Origin: Gracilimonas sp.
GTDB taxonomy: Bacteria; Bacteroidota; Rhodothermia; Balneolales; Balneolaceae
Reading direction: 5' to 3'
DNA: 64,000 nt
Assembly (NCBI RefSeq): GCF_040218225.1
Contig: NZ_JAVJQO010000002.1
Location: 496,001-560,000 of the forward strand
Below the pieces are notes generated by a model. The model saw only the letters and a list, made by a program, of their open reading frames with translations, was not told the origin of the DNA and did no database searches. A program made the translations under genes and the position numbers. Positions 35,953 to 45,900 of the stretch are shown piece after piece. Each line of letters begins with the position of its first letter. Position 1 is the first letter of the stretch.

Positions 35953-35954
35953 CC

Positions 35955-37136
35955 CTAGTCCGTCCCGAATAAGTCCCTCGTATAAACTTTATCCTTTACA
36001 TCCCGGATTTCATCCACCATCCGGTTTGCAATAATTACTTCGGATATTTTCTTAAACTCGTCAAGATCACGGATTACCATGGAATGATAAAATTCTTCCT
36101 GCTCCAGATAAGGCTCATAAACAACAACGGTTATTCCCTTTGCCTTAATACGTTTCATAATACCCTGAATAGCACTCTGTCTGAAGTTATCTGAGCCTTG
36201 CTTCATCACCAAACGATATACCCCAACTACCTTGGGATCGTTCTTCCAAATTTGTCGGGCTATAAAATCTTTGCGGGTAGAATTGGCATCTACAATAGCC
36301 CTGATCAGATTATTAGGCACATCCTGAAAGTTAGCCAGAAGCTGTTTGGTATCCTTAGGCAGGCAGTATCCTCCATATCCGAAAGAAGGATTATTATAAT
36401 GATCACCAATACGGGGGTCAAGTCCGACACCCTCTATAACCTGTGAAGTACTCAGGTTATGAGTTTCACAATAGGAATCCAGCTCATTAAAATATGCCAC
36501 ACGCATAGCCAGATACGTATTTGAAAACAATTTGATAGCCTCAGCCTCTGTATTGTCAGTAAAAAGCACCGGTATTTCATCTTCTTCCTTTTCTGCACCT
36601 TCAATCAGTAAATCGGCAAAAACACGGGCACGTTCCGACTGTTCCCCAACTACAATCCTTGAAGGATATAAATTATCATACAGCGCTTTTCCCTCCCTTA
36701 AGAATTCGGGAGAAAACATGATGTTCTCTGAATTAAACTTCTCCTTAAGGCTTTTAACGTATCCTACCGGAATGGTAGACTTAATAACCATTACAGCATC
36801 CGGGTTAACCTGCAGCACTTCCTTAATTACTGCTTCTACCGACTTCGTATTAAACTTGTTGGTTTCCGGATCATAGTCGGTGGGAGTAGCGATAATGACA
36901 TACTCAGCGTCCTTATAAGCTTCCTCCGGATCAAGGGTCGCCGTTAAATTCAAGTTCTTCTTTTCAATAAAGAATTTTTCTATTTCCTTGTCTGTGATTG
37001 GAGACTTTCGGTTGTTAATGAGTTCTACCTTTTCCTCAACAATATCTAATGCTACAACTTCATTATGCTGTGATAACAAAACAGCAAGTGAAAGTCCTAC
37101 ATACCCGGTTCCGGCAACGGCAATCTTCATTTTCAA
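35955..37136 (-). CDS. ugd: UDP-glucose 6-dehydrogenase family enzyme
   Basis: Oxidises UDP-glucose (or a related UDP-hexose) twice to the uronate, using NAD+. The Rossmann start [20 protein letters not shown], the [10 protein letters not shown] segment, and the catalytic Cys in [15 protein letters not shown] are all present. Length (393) is that of the short Ugd type. The start may be the second Met (37130). The product could feed a uronic acid residue into the polysaccharide. It stands alone on the minus strand between repeat clusters, facing the SLBB gene. Confidence 0.94.
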   Translation of the reverse strand: MKMKIAVAGTGYVGLSLAVLLSQHNEVVALDIVEEKVELINNRKSPITDKEIEKFFIEKKNLNLTATLDPEEAYKDAEYVIIATPTDYDPETNKFNTKSVEAVIKEVLQVNPDAVMVIKSTIPVGYVKSLKEKFNSENIMFSPEFLREGKALYDNLYPSRIVVGEQSERARVFADLLIEGAEKEEDEIPVLFTDNTEAEAIKLFSNTYLAMRVAYFNELDSYCETHNLSTSQVIEGVGLDPRIGDHYNNPSFGYGGYCLPKDTKQLLANFQDVPNNLIRAIVDANSTRKDFIARQIWKNDPKVVGVYRLVMKQGSDNFRQSAIQGIMKRIKAKGITVVVYEPYLEQEEFYHSMVIRDLDEFKKISEVIIANRMVDEIRDVKDKVYTRDLFGTD

Positions 37137-37254
37137 TATTTTTAATGGTATTGATTAAGGGCACAAATATAGAAGTTTTATGACTTTCAAACTTGGACTA
37201 AAGTTGGTATTGTATTCTTCGTTTCAAAACAGTGGATATTGATTTCTTCAGCTC

Positions 37255-37743
37255 ATGAACTCTAAAAAATATCTTATTAAGGCAGGTTTAATTTCAGCAT
37301 ATGTGCTTTTTCATATATATCTGCTCCGACCTGTGAGAACAGCCGTATTTCAGTTTCAGGTAGATGAAGATTTCATAGAGTCTATAAATGAAAGTGAGGG
37401 ACTTTCTTTCCAAAAGCTGGACATTCGACTGGCTGTTTTTGAATACACTAAAGATGATGTTGAAAAACTATTTTTCTATAAAGTACCTTTTGGTTCATTC
37501 TTTTTCCTCGGTATAATCGGACTCATTCTTATAGGCGCAGACGCAAAGTTTTTTGGAATTTTGATCTCTGCTCACGGTTTTATTCTACTATGGTCCCTCA
37601 TTATTTTTTCAATGGATATAGCCCAAAACCTGATGCTCTTACACATTCTGGATTTTTTGTCAACCTACCTCGCTCCTTTATCCGCTCTTGGTGTTATTCC
37701 ACTCTCGCTATATTATAAAAGACTCCATCATTCTTCGACGTGA
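37255..37743 (+). CDS. Small membrane protein of unknown function, 162 residues
   Basis: Four predicted helices: one N-terminal (about residues 7-25), then after an exposed loop of about 55 residues rich in Glu and Phe, three close ones at about 80-98, 101-121 and 130-150. The pattern of one anchor, a periplasmic loop and three helices does not match a family I can name. It is the only plus-strand gene between the two sugar dehydrogenases and is divergent from ugd by 118 bases. Polysaccharide modification or surface anchoring is possible from position only. Confidence 0.6.
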   Translation: MNSKKYLIKAGLISAYVLFHIYLLRPVRTAVFQFQVDEDFIESINESEGLSFQKLDIRLAVFEYTKDDVEKLFFYKVPFGSFFFLGIIGLILIGADAKFFGILISAHGFILLWSLIIFSMDIAQNLMLLHILDFLSTYLAPLSALGVIPLSLYYKRLHHSST

Positions 37744-38241
37744 ATAGGACATTCAGTCAACATTGTTCTGTGATCGCGAAGGGATGAATCCCTTCGCTTG
37801 TGTACTGGAAATCATCTTTGCATTACCCAACATCCCGTCATCCCGGACTTGATCCGGGATCTCCATAATCAACTTGGGTTATCGATAAAGGAGATTGTGG
37901 GTCTCGGCCCGCGATGACGAAGTTGTTGTTTGGCTTGGTTGCCATACCAGGGAGATTGCTTCGTCGCTATGCACACCAAACCTACATTCAAAATCCGGGC
38001 TCCTCGCAATGACAGATTTTATCAGCAAGTCATCCCGCGGCGAATGCCCGGGATCCTGTTGTTTGATAAAGATGTGGCCGTTGATTTACATCCCAAACCG
38101 AATCCAGAGATTCTTCACTCCGCTTTCGCTTCGTTCAGAATGACAGTGGCACTTATTACCTCTCTTATGCTGCTATCGCAGCAATGCCTTTCATGCATGT
38201 AAACAAGAAATTTTACGGTTATTTAACCACAAACAACTCTT
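37744..38241. repeat. Repeat cluster 2 between the membrane protein and wbpA-like genes
   Basis: About 500 bases without a supported gene. Modules are F (37840-37870, gtcatcccggac ... gatctccataatc), E (37884-37920, ataaaggagattg ... gcccgcgatgacg), the gttgttgtttggcttggttg segment shared with 40895-40920, a partial B ending cgcaatgacag (to 38014), an A copy (38029-38095), and C (about 38108-38195). The order parallels cluster 3. Confidence 0.8.
38029..38095 (+). repeat. A-module copy 3
   Basis: Same 67-base unit as at 35299, with gatgtggccg in place of aatatggccg. Confidence 0.9.
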
Positions 38242-39573
38242 CTAAGCTTTAAAAATATGCTTATCATTTTTCGGCTTAACACCCTTCATTGCATTCCGGG
38301 TATCAACGATGCAATCATTCCACTCGGCAAGCTCGGAGTAATCGATAGAAGAATGATTGGTAGAAATAACTATCGCATCAAACTCAGCTATAACCTCTCT
38401 GTTCCATTCAATGGATTTATGGCCGGTCCATTCCGCATGCTCACGGGTAGGGAGAACTTCAGGAATATAAGGATCATAAAAGGATACTTCGGCCCCAACT
38501 CGCTTTAATAAATCAAAAATCTTGAAAGTAGGAGATTCCCGCATATCATCTACGTCTGGTTTGTAGGCCAAACCAATAACCAACACCCTACTCCCGTTCA
38601 ATGCTTTTTTATGGGCATTCATAGCCAGCATAGTCTGATCGATCACATACTGAGGCATATTGGTATTCACTTCTCCGGCTAACTCTATAAAACGGGTATG
38701 TTTTTCAAACTCACGCGCTTTCCAGGTCAGGTAAAAAGGATCGATAGGAATACAGTGTCCACCCAAACCCGGGCCCGGAGTAAATTTCATAAATCCAAAA
38801 GGTTTAGTTCCGGCTGCATCCAGTACTTCATGCACATCTATACCCATAGCCTCATACACTACTTTAAGTTCATTCACCAAAGCAATATTTACGGAACGAA
38901 AAATATTCTCAGTAAGCTTGACGGCCTCTGCTGTCTTGCAATCAGTGACTGGTACCGTTTCTACAATAGCGGTGTCATACATTGCTTTAGCCAGCTGTAG
39001 CGCCTCTTCTCCATGTCCACCCACCACTTTAGGAATCTTGGCAGTATTAAAATTGGGATTACCCGGATCTTCCCGCTCAGGGCTATAAGCCACGTAAAAA
39101 TCCTCCCCCGCTTTGAGCCCCGAGTTTTTTTCCAGAATAGGAATCATTAATTCCTCGGTAGTGCCCGGCCAGGTAGTGGATTCCAAAATCACCAGCTGTC
39201 CCTTTCTCAGGTACTTGGATACGGTATCCGTAGTCTGTTCCACATAACTCATATCCGGTTCCCGGTGATGATCCAATGGAGTTGGCACGCATAAAAGAAT
39301 AGCATCCGCTTCATCAAGACGGGAGAAATCAGACGTAGCATCACAACGTTCGGAACCGGCTAATTCCCCCATCATCTCTGACCCAAGGTGTTTAATGTAA
39401 GATATACCAGAATTTAGATTATCTACTTTCTTTTGATCAATATCATAACCAATTACAGGCATCCCTTGTTGATGAAAAGTCCACATTAATGGAAGGCCAA
39501 CATAGCCTAATCCTACAATCCCGATTTTGTACTCTTTATCTTCTATTTTTTGAAGAAGGTTACTGATGCTCAT
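38242..39573 (-). CDS. wbpA: UDP-N-acetylhexosamine 6-dehydrogenase (WbpA/WecC-like)
   Basis: A nucleotide-sugar dehydrogenase of the UDP-GlcNAc/UDP-ManNAc type, giving the corresponding uronate. It has the NAD-binding start KIGIVGLGYVGLPLMWTF, the ILLCVPTPLDHHREPD segment that separates this group from Ugd, and the catalytic Cys in GPGLGGHCIPIDPFYLTWKA. Length is 443. Together with WecB (42558-43646) and the amidination genes, it resembles parts of the Pseudomonas O5 pathway to amidino-uronates, but the WbpB/WbpE/WbpD steps are not seen. Choice between WbpA and WecC is uncertain. Confidence 0.88.
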   Translation of the reverse strand: MSISNLLQKIEDKEYKIGIVGLGYVGLPLMWTFHQQGMPVIGYDIDQKKVDNLNSGISYIKHLGSEMMGELAGSERCDATSDFSRLDEADAILLCVPTPLDHHREPDMSYVEQTTDTVSKYLRKGQLVILESTTWPGTTEELMIPILEKNSGLKAGEDFYVAYSPEREDPGNPNFNTAKIPKVVGGHGEEALQLAKAMYDTAIVETVPVTDCKTAEAVKLTENIFRSVNIALVNELKVVYEAMGIDVHEVLDAAGTKPFGFMKFTPGPGLGGHCIPIDPFYLTWKAREFEKHTRFIELAGEVNTNMPQYVIDQTMLAMNAHKKALNGSRVLVIGLAYKPDVDDMRESPTFKIFDLLKRVGAEVSFYDPYIPEVLPTREHAEWTGHKSIEWNREVIAEFDAIVISTNHSSIDYSELAEWNDCIVDTRNAMKGVKPKNDKHIFKA

Positions 39574-39921
39574 TTATTTTGGGCTAAATGAATGTTTGAT
39601 TTTCAGGGCTTGAAGGTAAGGATATTTCCATTCTTTAAGAAGCTTGATTTACAATTCCAGTTTTCCCTTCCCGAGGGGATTGTAGGGAGGGTAAATATAG
39701 CCAGAGGCAACCAAACCTGACCACCATCGCACAAGTGGAGAGGGTGCATTCCAAACCCGATTCCCGGATCTCTTTAAATATCTTCTTACCAAGAAGAGAC
39801 TTTACTTACGTGGTTTTAATAAACACCTTAACTCGTTTCTTCGAGATTGCTTCGTCGCTATGTACCCCAAACTTACATTCAGCAACTCAGACTCCTCGCA
39901 ATGACGGGTTTTAATCGGCAA

Positions 39922-39988
39922 GTCATCCCGCGGCGAATGCCCGGGATCTTGTTGTTTGATAAAAGTATGTCCGTTGATTTACATCCCC
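39922..39988 (+). repeat. A-module copy 4
   Basis: Begins gtcatcccgcggcgaatgcc; has gggatctt for gggatcct and tatgtccg for tatggccg. It follows a B module, as copies 2 and 5 do. Confidence 0.88.
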
Positions 39989-40563
39989 ATTCGATTCTCC
40001 GACCTCTCTAAATCTTTCCTTGCCAAGATAGACTATACCTGCCGGGCTTATTTCACCTCTTTCCATTTGAACCCTGATTTTTGGGATTATTTGATTTCCT
40101 TGATTATTCTGCACATCTCCTGCCAATCGTTTTAATCGGGAAAATCAGGATTCTAAGTAATGCACTCTCTCTACCACCAACTCTGTTTTAACCAGCCGTA
40201 TAGAACACCAGGCAGCTTTTTCACTAATCGATCATTCGATTAATCAATCTATCGCAAATTGAGGCGTCCCTTCTCCTTATGAAGGAGAAAGACAGAAAGA
40301 GGTTTGTGTGAAATAGAAAACAAGCACAAGTAAGAGACTTCGCAAATCGGTCGCCCGGTCCATCGGTTATACGCAATTCAATCAGGGTATTATTCAACAT
40401 CCTAAACCAATTCACCTACCTCTCTTCTTCTCAAGGAGAGACTTTACTTACATGGTTTTAATAAACACCTTAACTCGTTTCTTCGAGATTGCTTCGTCGC
40501 TATGCACCCCAAACCTACATTCAAAAACCCGAGCTCCTCGCAATGACAGGTTTTAATCAGCAA

Positions 40564-40629
40564 GTCATCCCGCGGCGAATGCCCGGGATCTTGTTGCTTG
40601 ATAAAAATATAGCCGTTGATTTATATCCC
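40564..40629 (+). repeat. A-module copy 5
   Basis: Same unit with gcttgataaa for gtttgataaa and an end reading tttatatcccg. Slightly more diverged than copies 1-3. Confidence 0.85.
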
Positions 40630-41268
40630 GAGCCGATTCAAGGAGATTCTTCACTCCGCATACGCTGCGTTCAGAATGACAGTGGCACTTATTACCTCTC
40701 TTATGCTGCTATCGCAGCAATGTCTTTTATTAAAAAACCATTATGAAGGTACTCCTGAAGAATCTTTGCCACGAAATGCTTGCTTGGGCTTTTACACCCC
40801 GTCATCCCGCACGTTGTGAATACGGAGATGCTGGATCTCCTTAATCACTTGGGATGTCGATAAAGGAGATCGCGGGTCTGGGCCCGCGATGACGCGGTTG
40901 TTGTTTGTCTTGGTTGCCATGAGAGGGAGATTACTTCGTCGTTATTCAACCCGAGCCTGCATTCGGCAATGCGGTCTCCTCGCAAAAACCGGTTTTTGGT
41001 ACGTCATTGCGAGGAGGAAGCCAAGTCTGACCTCTACTTACCAACACTTTCGACGCGGCGATCTCCTTTACATTCCCAAATGCTGGTTTCAGGGAGATTC
41101 TTCACTCCGCATTCGCTTCGTTCAGAATGACAGAGGTGGTTAATACCATTCTTATGCTGCTTCGCAGCAATGCCTTAAGATATTTTATTCTGCAGATACT
41201 ACCGAAGAACTTCTGCTATGAAAGCTTACCAGATATGTTTCAAAGAGAGAGAATTATGTATTCTTAAG

Positions 41269-42324
41269 CTAGTTACTACGGGCTTTCTTAACAAGAATAT
41301 TATACCAAGCTTTAAAAAAGTACCTAACATCTGTTCGAATAGGATGTTCCAGGTAGGATTTTAGATACTTTCTTTCCGATTCAATGATCTCTTCAAGGGT
41401 CTGAGGCATATCAGCATAGAACGGTGGCACCAATCCAGGTTTTACTTTTGTTCTAAGCTCTTGAAGGTCTTCCGGATATAAATTAAAGTAATGCCTGCTT
41501 AGCGGTCTTACCCCTACAAGTTTCATCTCCCTTTTGAAAAAATTAATAAACATGGGCAATTCATCAATCCATAATTTCCTGAACCATCTCCCCCAGGTTG
41601 TTACCCGGAAATCGTCCTTAATCTTACCACCCTGTTGTAAGCTATTTTTCTTAAAGGCATAATCCTGAAGATATTCTGAATATGGATGCATTGTTCGGAG
41701 TTTATATACACTAAATAATTCTCCACCCTTACCAATTCTATTTAGCTTTACCAAAGCTCCATAAGTTGGTTGCATATCATAAGCAGGATCAGATTGCTTT
41801 TGACTTAATATATATGTGGTATAACCAATTCTCTGATATCCAATAATGTCAAACCCGCAAGACGTTAAACGCCCTAAACTTTCCGTAAGAGACAAAACCC
41901 TGCTTTTACCATTAGTAAACCAAAAATAAAGCCCTTTTGTAAAAGATATTTTGGGAAGCACCCGCTTAAGAATAAAATCCAATACATATACCGGATAACC
42001 AATGAATTTTGGATAGTTATTCAGAATTTTATTTTTTCTTGTATCCTTAGTCTCAACCGCTGTTAAAAAATATTTACCTTTTTCTAAACGGTGATTCGCT
42101 TCTTCAAAAAATTTATTGATTCTTTGAATATCATTGATCGGTTGAATATTGGCAATTCCAGAATAAGAATTTGAAGCATTTGGAATCTTATCTTTATCTG
42201 TACTATCAAACCATTCAAGCTGAGAACTATCAATACCCAAATTTAAGGATTTGATGAACTCATTGACCCCTTTCTGTTTTGTACCAACCCTGGAAATTTT
42301 CAGAGTTTTTTCACTCAGTTCCAT
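41269..42324 (-). CDS. Sugar transferase initiating polysaccharide synthesis
   Basis: Polyisoprenyl-phosphate sugar-1-phosphate transferase family, expected to start repeat-unit assembly by loading the first sugar phosphate onto undecaprenyl phosphate. The family core is clear: IGKGGELFSVYKLRTM (about residues 198-213), FRVTTWGRWFRKLWIDELPM, LVGVRPLS and the tail KARSN. The usual N-terminal membrane helix next to the core is absent. Instead there are about 190 soluble-looking residues of unclear function, a layout I know from other Bacteroidota members. It is the last gene of the minus-strand polysaccharide series. Confidence 0.85.
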   Translation of the reverse strand: MELSEKTLKISRVGTKQKGVNEFIKSLNLGIDSSQLEWFDSTDKDKIPNASNSYSGIANIQPINDIQRINKFFEEANHRLEKGKYFLTAVETKDTRKNKILNNYPKFIGYPVYVLDFILKRVLPKISFTKGLYFWFTNGKSRVLSLTESLGRLTSCGFDIIGYQRIGYTTYILSQKQSDPAYDMQPTYGALVKLNRIGKGGELFSVYKLRTMHPYSEYLQDYAFKKNSLQQGGKIKDDFRVTTWGRWFRKLWIDELPMFINFFKREMKLVGVRPLSRHYFNLYPEDLQELRTKVKPGLVPPFYADMPQTLEEIIESERKYLKSYLEHPIRTDVRYFFKAWYNILVKKARSN

Positions 42325-42557
42325 ATTTACTAATTCTCACTTCAATTATTATTCAGTAAAGAGTTTAACATATGAATAATATATTTAAATTATAATCTAG
42401 TACCCTCTCATAAAATTTTCTAATAATTCAACGGATTAGATTACTAACCATTACTCAAGATACATTAATTTATTTATGTTCTTAAATAAAACCGATTGTT
42501 CTAATAAAGGATTGTCTTTTTACTATATAACCTTCTTCTATTATCAATAAAAAAATA

Positions 42558-43646
42558 TCACATCCATCCTATTAAATAATTAACAATTCTTTTTGAAGTT
42601 TTACCATCCCATTTTTCTGGTATCCCACCTTTTTTCCAGTTTCCTGAAAATAATTTTTCCATTGCCGGTGCTATAGATTTTGGGTCTGTTCCGAGCAACT
42701 CATTTGTTCCGATATAACAGGTTTCCGGGCGTTCTGTACTATTCCTTAGGGTCATACAAGGTATTCCCATAACTGTAGTCTCTTCAGTTATCCCTCCCGA
42801 GTCTGTAATAACTGCTTTAGAGTGTTTTACAAGATAGTTAAACTCAAGATAACTTAGAGGGTCTACATAGTGAAGAGTGTTGTACTCTATCCCAATTTTT
42901 TCGAGGTTTTTGCGCGTCCGTGGGTGTACTGGGAAGATAATAGGTAATCCATCAGATGATGTAACAATTTCATTAATAAGCCTTTTCAACTGTTCTTCTT
43001 CGTCAACATTGGAAGGCCGGTGGAGGGTCATCACCAAATACTGTTGATTTTTTAGCTTTTGTTCCAACCAGACCTGAGGCTTAATAAGCTTATCAGAATT
43101 ATCTAAAAGTGTATCAATCATAGTATTACCTACAAAGAAAATTTGGTCCTTAGATATCCCCTCTTTTTGTAAGTTTTTATTTGCAACATCACTTGTTGTA
43201 AAAAAATAATCAGTTATGGAATCTGTAACCAGCCTATTTATTTCTTCTGGCATACTTCTATCACCCGACCTAATTCCTCCTTCAACATGCGCCACTCTGA
43301 TATTCAGTTTTTTCGCAGTTATTGCACAAGCCATAGTAGAAGTCACATCACCAACTACCAAACACAGATCACTTGGACTATCAAATAAAATCTTCTCATA
43401 GCGAATCATTATTCCCGCAGTCTGACTTGCCTGGGAACCGCTTCCTACTTCCAAGTTAAAATCAGGAGCAGGTATATTAAGTTGTTCAAAAAAACTTCCA
43501 CTCATATTTCTGTCATAATGCTGCCCTGTATGAATTAATCGATATTTCAAATTTGAAGTCTCACTTGACCTTTTTTTTATTTCTTTTATGATTGGAGCAA
43601 TCTTAATAAAGTTAGGTCTCGCTCCTGCTATTATATCGATCAACAT
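42558..43646 (-). CDS. wecB: UDP-N-acetylglucosamine 2-epimerase (non-hydrolysing)
   Basis: Interconverts UDP-GlcNAc and UDP-ManNAc (or a related diamino-uronate pair). Motifs are DIIAGARPNFIKIAPII at the start, CLVVGDVTST, AHVEGGIRSGDRSMPEEINR (catalytic Glu and Arg region) and LHRPSNVD (catalytic His). Length is 362. About 230 AT-rich bases with no gene separate it from the sugar transferase. Paired with the WbpA-like dehydrogenase it would give UDP-ManNAcA. Confidence 0.93.
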   Translation of the reverse strand: MLIDIIAGARPNFIKIAPIIKEIKKRSSETSNLKYRLIHTGQHYDRNMSGSFFEQLNIPAPDFNLEVGSGSQASQTAGIMIRYEKILFDSPSDLCLVVGDVTSTMACAITAKKLNIRVAHVEGGIRSGDRSMPEEINRLVTDSITDYFFTTSDVANKNLQKEGISKDQIFFVGNTMIDTLLDNSDKLIKPQVWLEQKLKNQQYLVMTLHRPSNVDEEEQLKRLINEIVTSSDGLPIIFPVHPRTRKNLEKIGIEYNTLHYVDPLSYLEFNYLVKHSKAVITDSGGITEETTVMGIPCMTLRNSTERPETCYIGTNELLGTDPKSIAPAMEKLFSGNWKKGGIPEKWDGKTSKRIVNYLIGWM

Positions 43647-43664
43647 AAAATTGTATTCTTTTAA

Positions 43665-44720
43665 TTAATTGTCTGACAAAAAGTTGGATATATAGTTATA
43701 TAAATAGTCTGCAGTATTTATCTTTTCCTTCAACATTAACTTTCTTTTAGTTTCAAAAACTTCTTTTCCACTCGCATTTTTTGAGGCTAATTCAATTGCT
43801 ACATTAACTAAATTCTGTGGTTGATCTGGTGTAATTCCAAATCCAAGCCCGTACTTTTCTTCTAATTCTTTCAAATAACCAATTTTACCAACAAAATCAT
43901 TGTACCTAATATATGGGGTTCCTAGAACCGCTGCTTCAGCCGACATAGTTTGGCTGTCTCCAATAACCAGGCTTGCGAAAGCTAAAAAATGATGAATGTC
44001 CAATGGATCAATCGATAATCTGTATGGTTCAAATTTATCAGATAGTTTTCTTTCTGACGTTATTAATATCTGTCCAAATTGTTCTAGCTCTTTTATCAAT
44101 CTTGAAGCTAACTCATCATTAATACCTCTCACATTTTCATCGTGATGTGCTGTCAACCCAGCAAATCTTACAATAATAAATTTGTTATTTTTTTTTAAGT
44201 ATTTGTTAATAACATTTTTATCTGGTTTAAAATGATCGGGATGAAGATAAGCTAGTTCATGATATCCTGGATACTTGGTCGTTTTATTTTCCCACCTTCC
44301 GTTATTACAGCAATCCGGACTCAATATAGAAGTTGCGAATGGATAGGCCATCCAAGCGTACATTGGCACAACGCTAGCATCATCTTCATTCACATTGATC
44401 GAAGGTATTTTTAACAACTTTCCTAAATATGAAATATCAGCTGAGGTACCTATCAATAGATTTGGATTATTTTTTTTACAATACCTATAAATATTTTTAC
44501 CCCTAACTATTAAATCTTGGAACAAGCCAATTTTACCTGCAGATTTTCCTTCTGGCAAAATATTTTCATATGGAATATTTGAATCATCTAATAGCTTTTT
44601 TAATACATCTTTTTCTTTAATTACTATATCTACTTCGTGATCATTTTGAATGAGCTTTTTAATTACAAACTTAAACAGATGAAAATGAGCAGGGTGCCCA
44701 AGATGAAATAATACCCTCAT
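43665..44720 (-). CDS. DUF354 family protein, glycosyltransferase-like
   Basis: A 351-residue GT-B-like protein of DUF354. The start MRVLFHLGHPAHFHLFKFVI and the segment VIGDSQTMSAEAAVLGTPYI are characteristic; the latter is the donor-site region of UDP-sugar-processing GT-B enzymes. The family is common in polysaccharide clusters and presumably transfers or epimerises a sugar, but its reaction is not established. It is 18 bases upstream of wecB and 13 downstream of the toroid gene, clearly in one transcript. Confidence 0.82.
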   Translation of the reverse strand: MRVLFHLGHPAHFHLFKFVIKKLIQNDHEVDIVIKEKDVLKKLLDDSNIPYENILPEGKSAGKIGLFQDLIVRGKNIYRYCKKNNPNLLIGTSADISYLGKLLKIPSINVNEDDASVVPMYAWMAYPFATSILSPDCCNNGRWENKTTKYPGYHELAYLHPDHFKPDKNVINKYLKKNNKFIIVRFAGLTAHHDENVRGINDELASRLIKELEQFGQILITSERKLSDKFEPYRLSIDPLDIHHFLAFASLVIGDSQTMSAEAAVLGTPYIRYNDFVGKIGYLKELEEKYGLGFGITPDQPQNLVNVAIELASKNASGKEVFETKRKLMLKEKINTADYLYNYISNFLSDN

Positions 44721-44733
44721 TTTACCTAATAAC

Positions 44734-45900
44734 TTATGCTTTTATAATTTTAGTTTCTTGGTACATGAGTAAATTTGATAAAGCCGCAAACATCCACGCA
44801 TTAGACCACCTCATGAACGAAGTTTTTAAGGTGTACCACTTAAATTTTCTAAAATAAAAATAGCCACTTTCATCTTGCATGTTCTCAATAGTCCAATTGG
44901 CAACTTTTTTTGCAAGGTCATATTCCTTAAATCTGAGTAAAGTAAGAATTGATTGTGAAGCAGAAGTACAATCAATTGGGTAAATATTATCCGAATAAAA
45001 AGATGGTTTACCATTCCTAGAAAAAAAATTGTGCTTGTAGAATTCAAATCCACTTAGAAGGTTTTCATTGAATGTTTGATCCTTACATAATTCGATATAT
45101 TCATTTAAACAATCAAGAACGTAACCAGTATGGTAGTTATCAATCCAGTTTCCTTTTTTGGCCTGAGAATAATACCAAGAACCATCTTGATTTTGATTCT
45201 GAATAACATATTCAACTGCTTGCCGGGCTACCATTTTTGCCGATTCACTTTCTGTCAATGAATAAACCTGGGCCAATATTCGTACCCCTTTCATTGAAGC
45301 ATTGAAGACCTTTTGATTATCAAATGGGGAGTATGAAAAACAAAGCTTTTCATCTTCATATGACCTATTAAGGTCCTTCAATACAAAATCAGCTGAGCTC
45401 ACAACCAATCTCTTCAGAGATTCCCTTCCGGTGATCTTCCAAGCTGAATAGAGACTATTTACTATTATACCTGTAGCTACTACTGTGGGTTGATACGCAG
45501 GAATTTTAGCGTACCTGGCTTCCCAATCAAAATCATACCCCCAACATGCTCCTGAATAACCTTCAGGAATGAGATGAGTTAATTCCTCCTCTAAAGATCT
45601 GATCTTCTCTATATAAAAATCTTTTTTATCAGGTTCAGATATAATTAGATATGCATAAGCTTGAATACTTAGACCCAGCGAAACTGGATTCAAACCTTTA
45701 GAAATAAGTAGTAATGGTCTAATGTTAAAAGGAAAACGTTTAACTAATTGCTGTATTCCGAATCTTAATAGTTTACTCTTCTTAAAAATGGGTAACCTAA
45801 ATAAAGGGGATTTTAAAGCATCATATGGGTCATACCCTCTATATTCATTATGCTCTAAGTGCTCTTGAAGATTTCTCAAGGGTTCTTTTATATCCATCAA
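44734..45900 (-). CDS. Alpha/alpha-toroid protein of a polysaccharide cluster
   Basis: A 388-residue protein made of helical hairpins with repeats such as QPTVVATGIIVNSLYSAWKI, FNASMKGVRILAQVYSLT and QNQDGSWYYSQAKKGNWIDN (Trp/Tyr-rich turns). The fold resembles an (alpha/alpha)6 toroid like those of polysaccharide lyases and prenyltransferase-like proteins. There is no signal peptide and no visible catalytic set, so a cytoplasmic role in glycan assembly is more likely than degradation. Databases often carry a misleading delta-aminolevulinic acid dehydratase name for this group. Its start overlaps the stop of the bi-domain dehydrogenase by four bases. Confidence 0.65.
   Translation of the reverse strand: MMDIKEPLRNLQEHLEHNEYRGYDPYDALKSPLFRLPIFKKSKLLRFGIQQLVKRFPFNIRPLLLISKGLNPVSLGLSIQAYAYLIISEPDKKDFYIEKIRSLEEELTHLIPEGYSGACWGYDFDWEARYAKIPAYQPTVVATGIIVNSLYSAWKITGRESLKRLVVSSADFVLKDLNRSYEDEKLCFSYSPFDNQKVFNASMKGVRILAQVYSLTESESAKMVARQAVEYVIQNQNQDGSWYYSQAKKGNWIDNYHTGYVLDCLNEYIELCKDQTFNENLLSGFEFYKHNFFSRNGKPSFYSDNIYPIDCTSASQSILTLLRFKEYDLAKKVANWTIENMQDESGYFYFRKFKWYTLKTSFMRWSNAWMFAALSNLLMYQETKIIKA

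Larger units (their letters stand above)
35066..35954. repeat. Repeat cluster 1 between the SLBB and ugd genes
   Basis: 889 bases without a supported gene. The modules, in order, are: F-type pieces (35072-35094 and 35193-35230: gtcatcccgcacg ... gatctccataatc), E-type (35251-35284, agatcgcgggtct ... gcccgcgatgacg), an A copy (35299-35365), B (about 35390-35518, tttacttacgtggtt ... cgcaatgacagg), a second A (35532-35598), D (35622-35800) and C (about 35805-35890, ttcttcactccgc ... cagaatgacag ... gctgctatcgcagcaatg). Most modules begin with GTCAT or end with ATGAC. Open frames here translate the repeats and are not taken as genes. Confidence 0.8.
39590..41268. repeat. Repeat cluster 3 between wbpA-like and sugar transferase genes
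   Basis: The largest gene-free stretch (about 1.7 kb). Modules are B (39789-39908) with A (39922-39988), D (40065-40240), B again (40431-40550) with A (40564-40629), C (40641-40735), F plus E (40799-40893), a gtcattgcgaggagg unit (about 41002-41030), and C again (41093-41178). The B-A pair is about 200 bases and appears here twice. Several open frames run through it but translate the repeats in the same frames as those in clusters 1 and 2, so none is called. Confidence 0.8.

Noticed and set aside
37895-38202. Two overlapping open frames in repeat cluster 2
   Set aside because: Both run through A and B modules in frames that repeat the translations of cluster 1.
35299-40629. Regularly similar A modules as a CRISPR array
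   Set aside because: Only five copies, with irregular spacing of hundreds to thousands of bases and no cas genes.
40489-41143. Several open frames in repeat cluster 3
   Set aside because: They consist of repeat translation, lack start signals and overlap each other.
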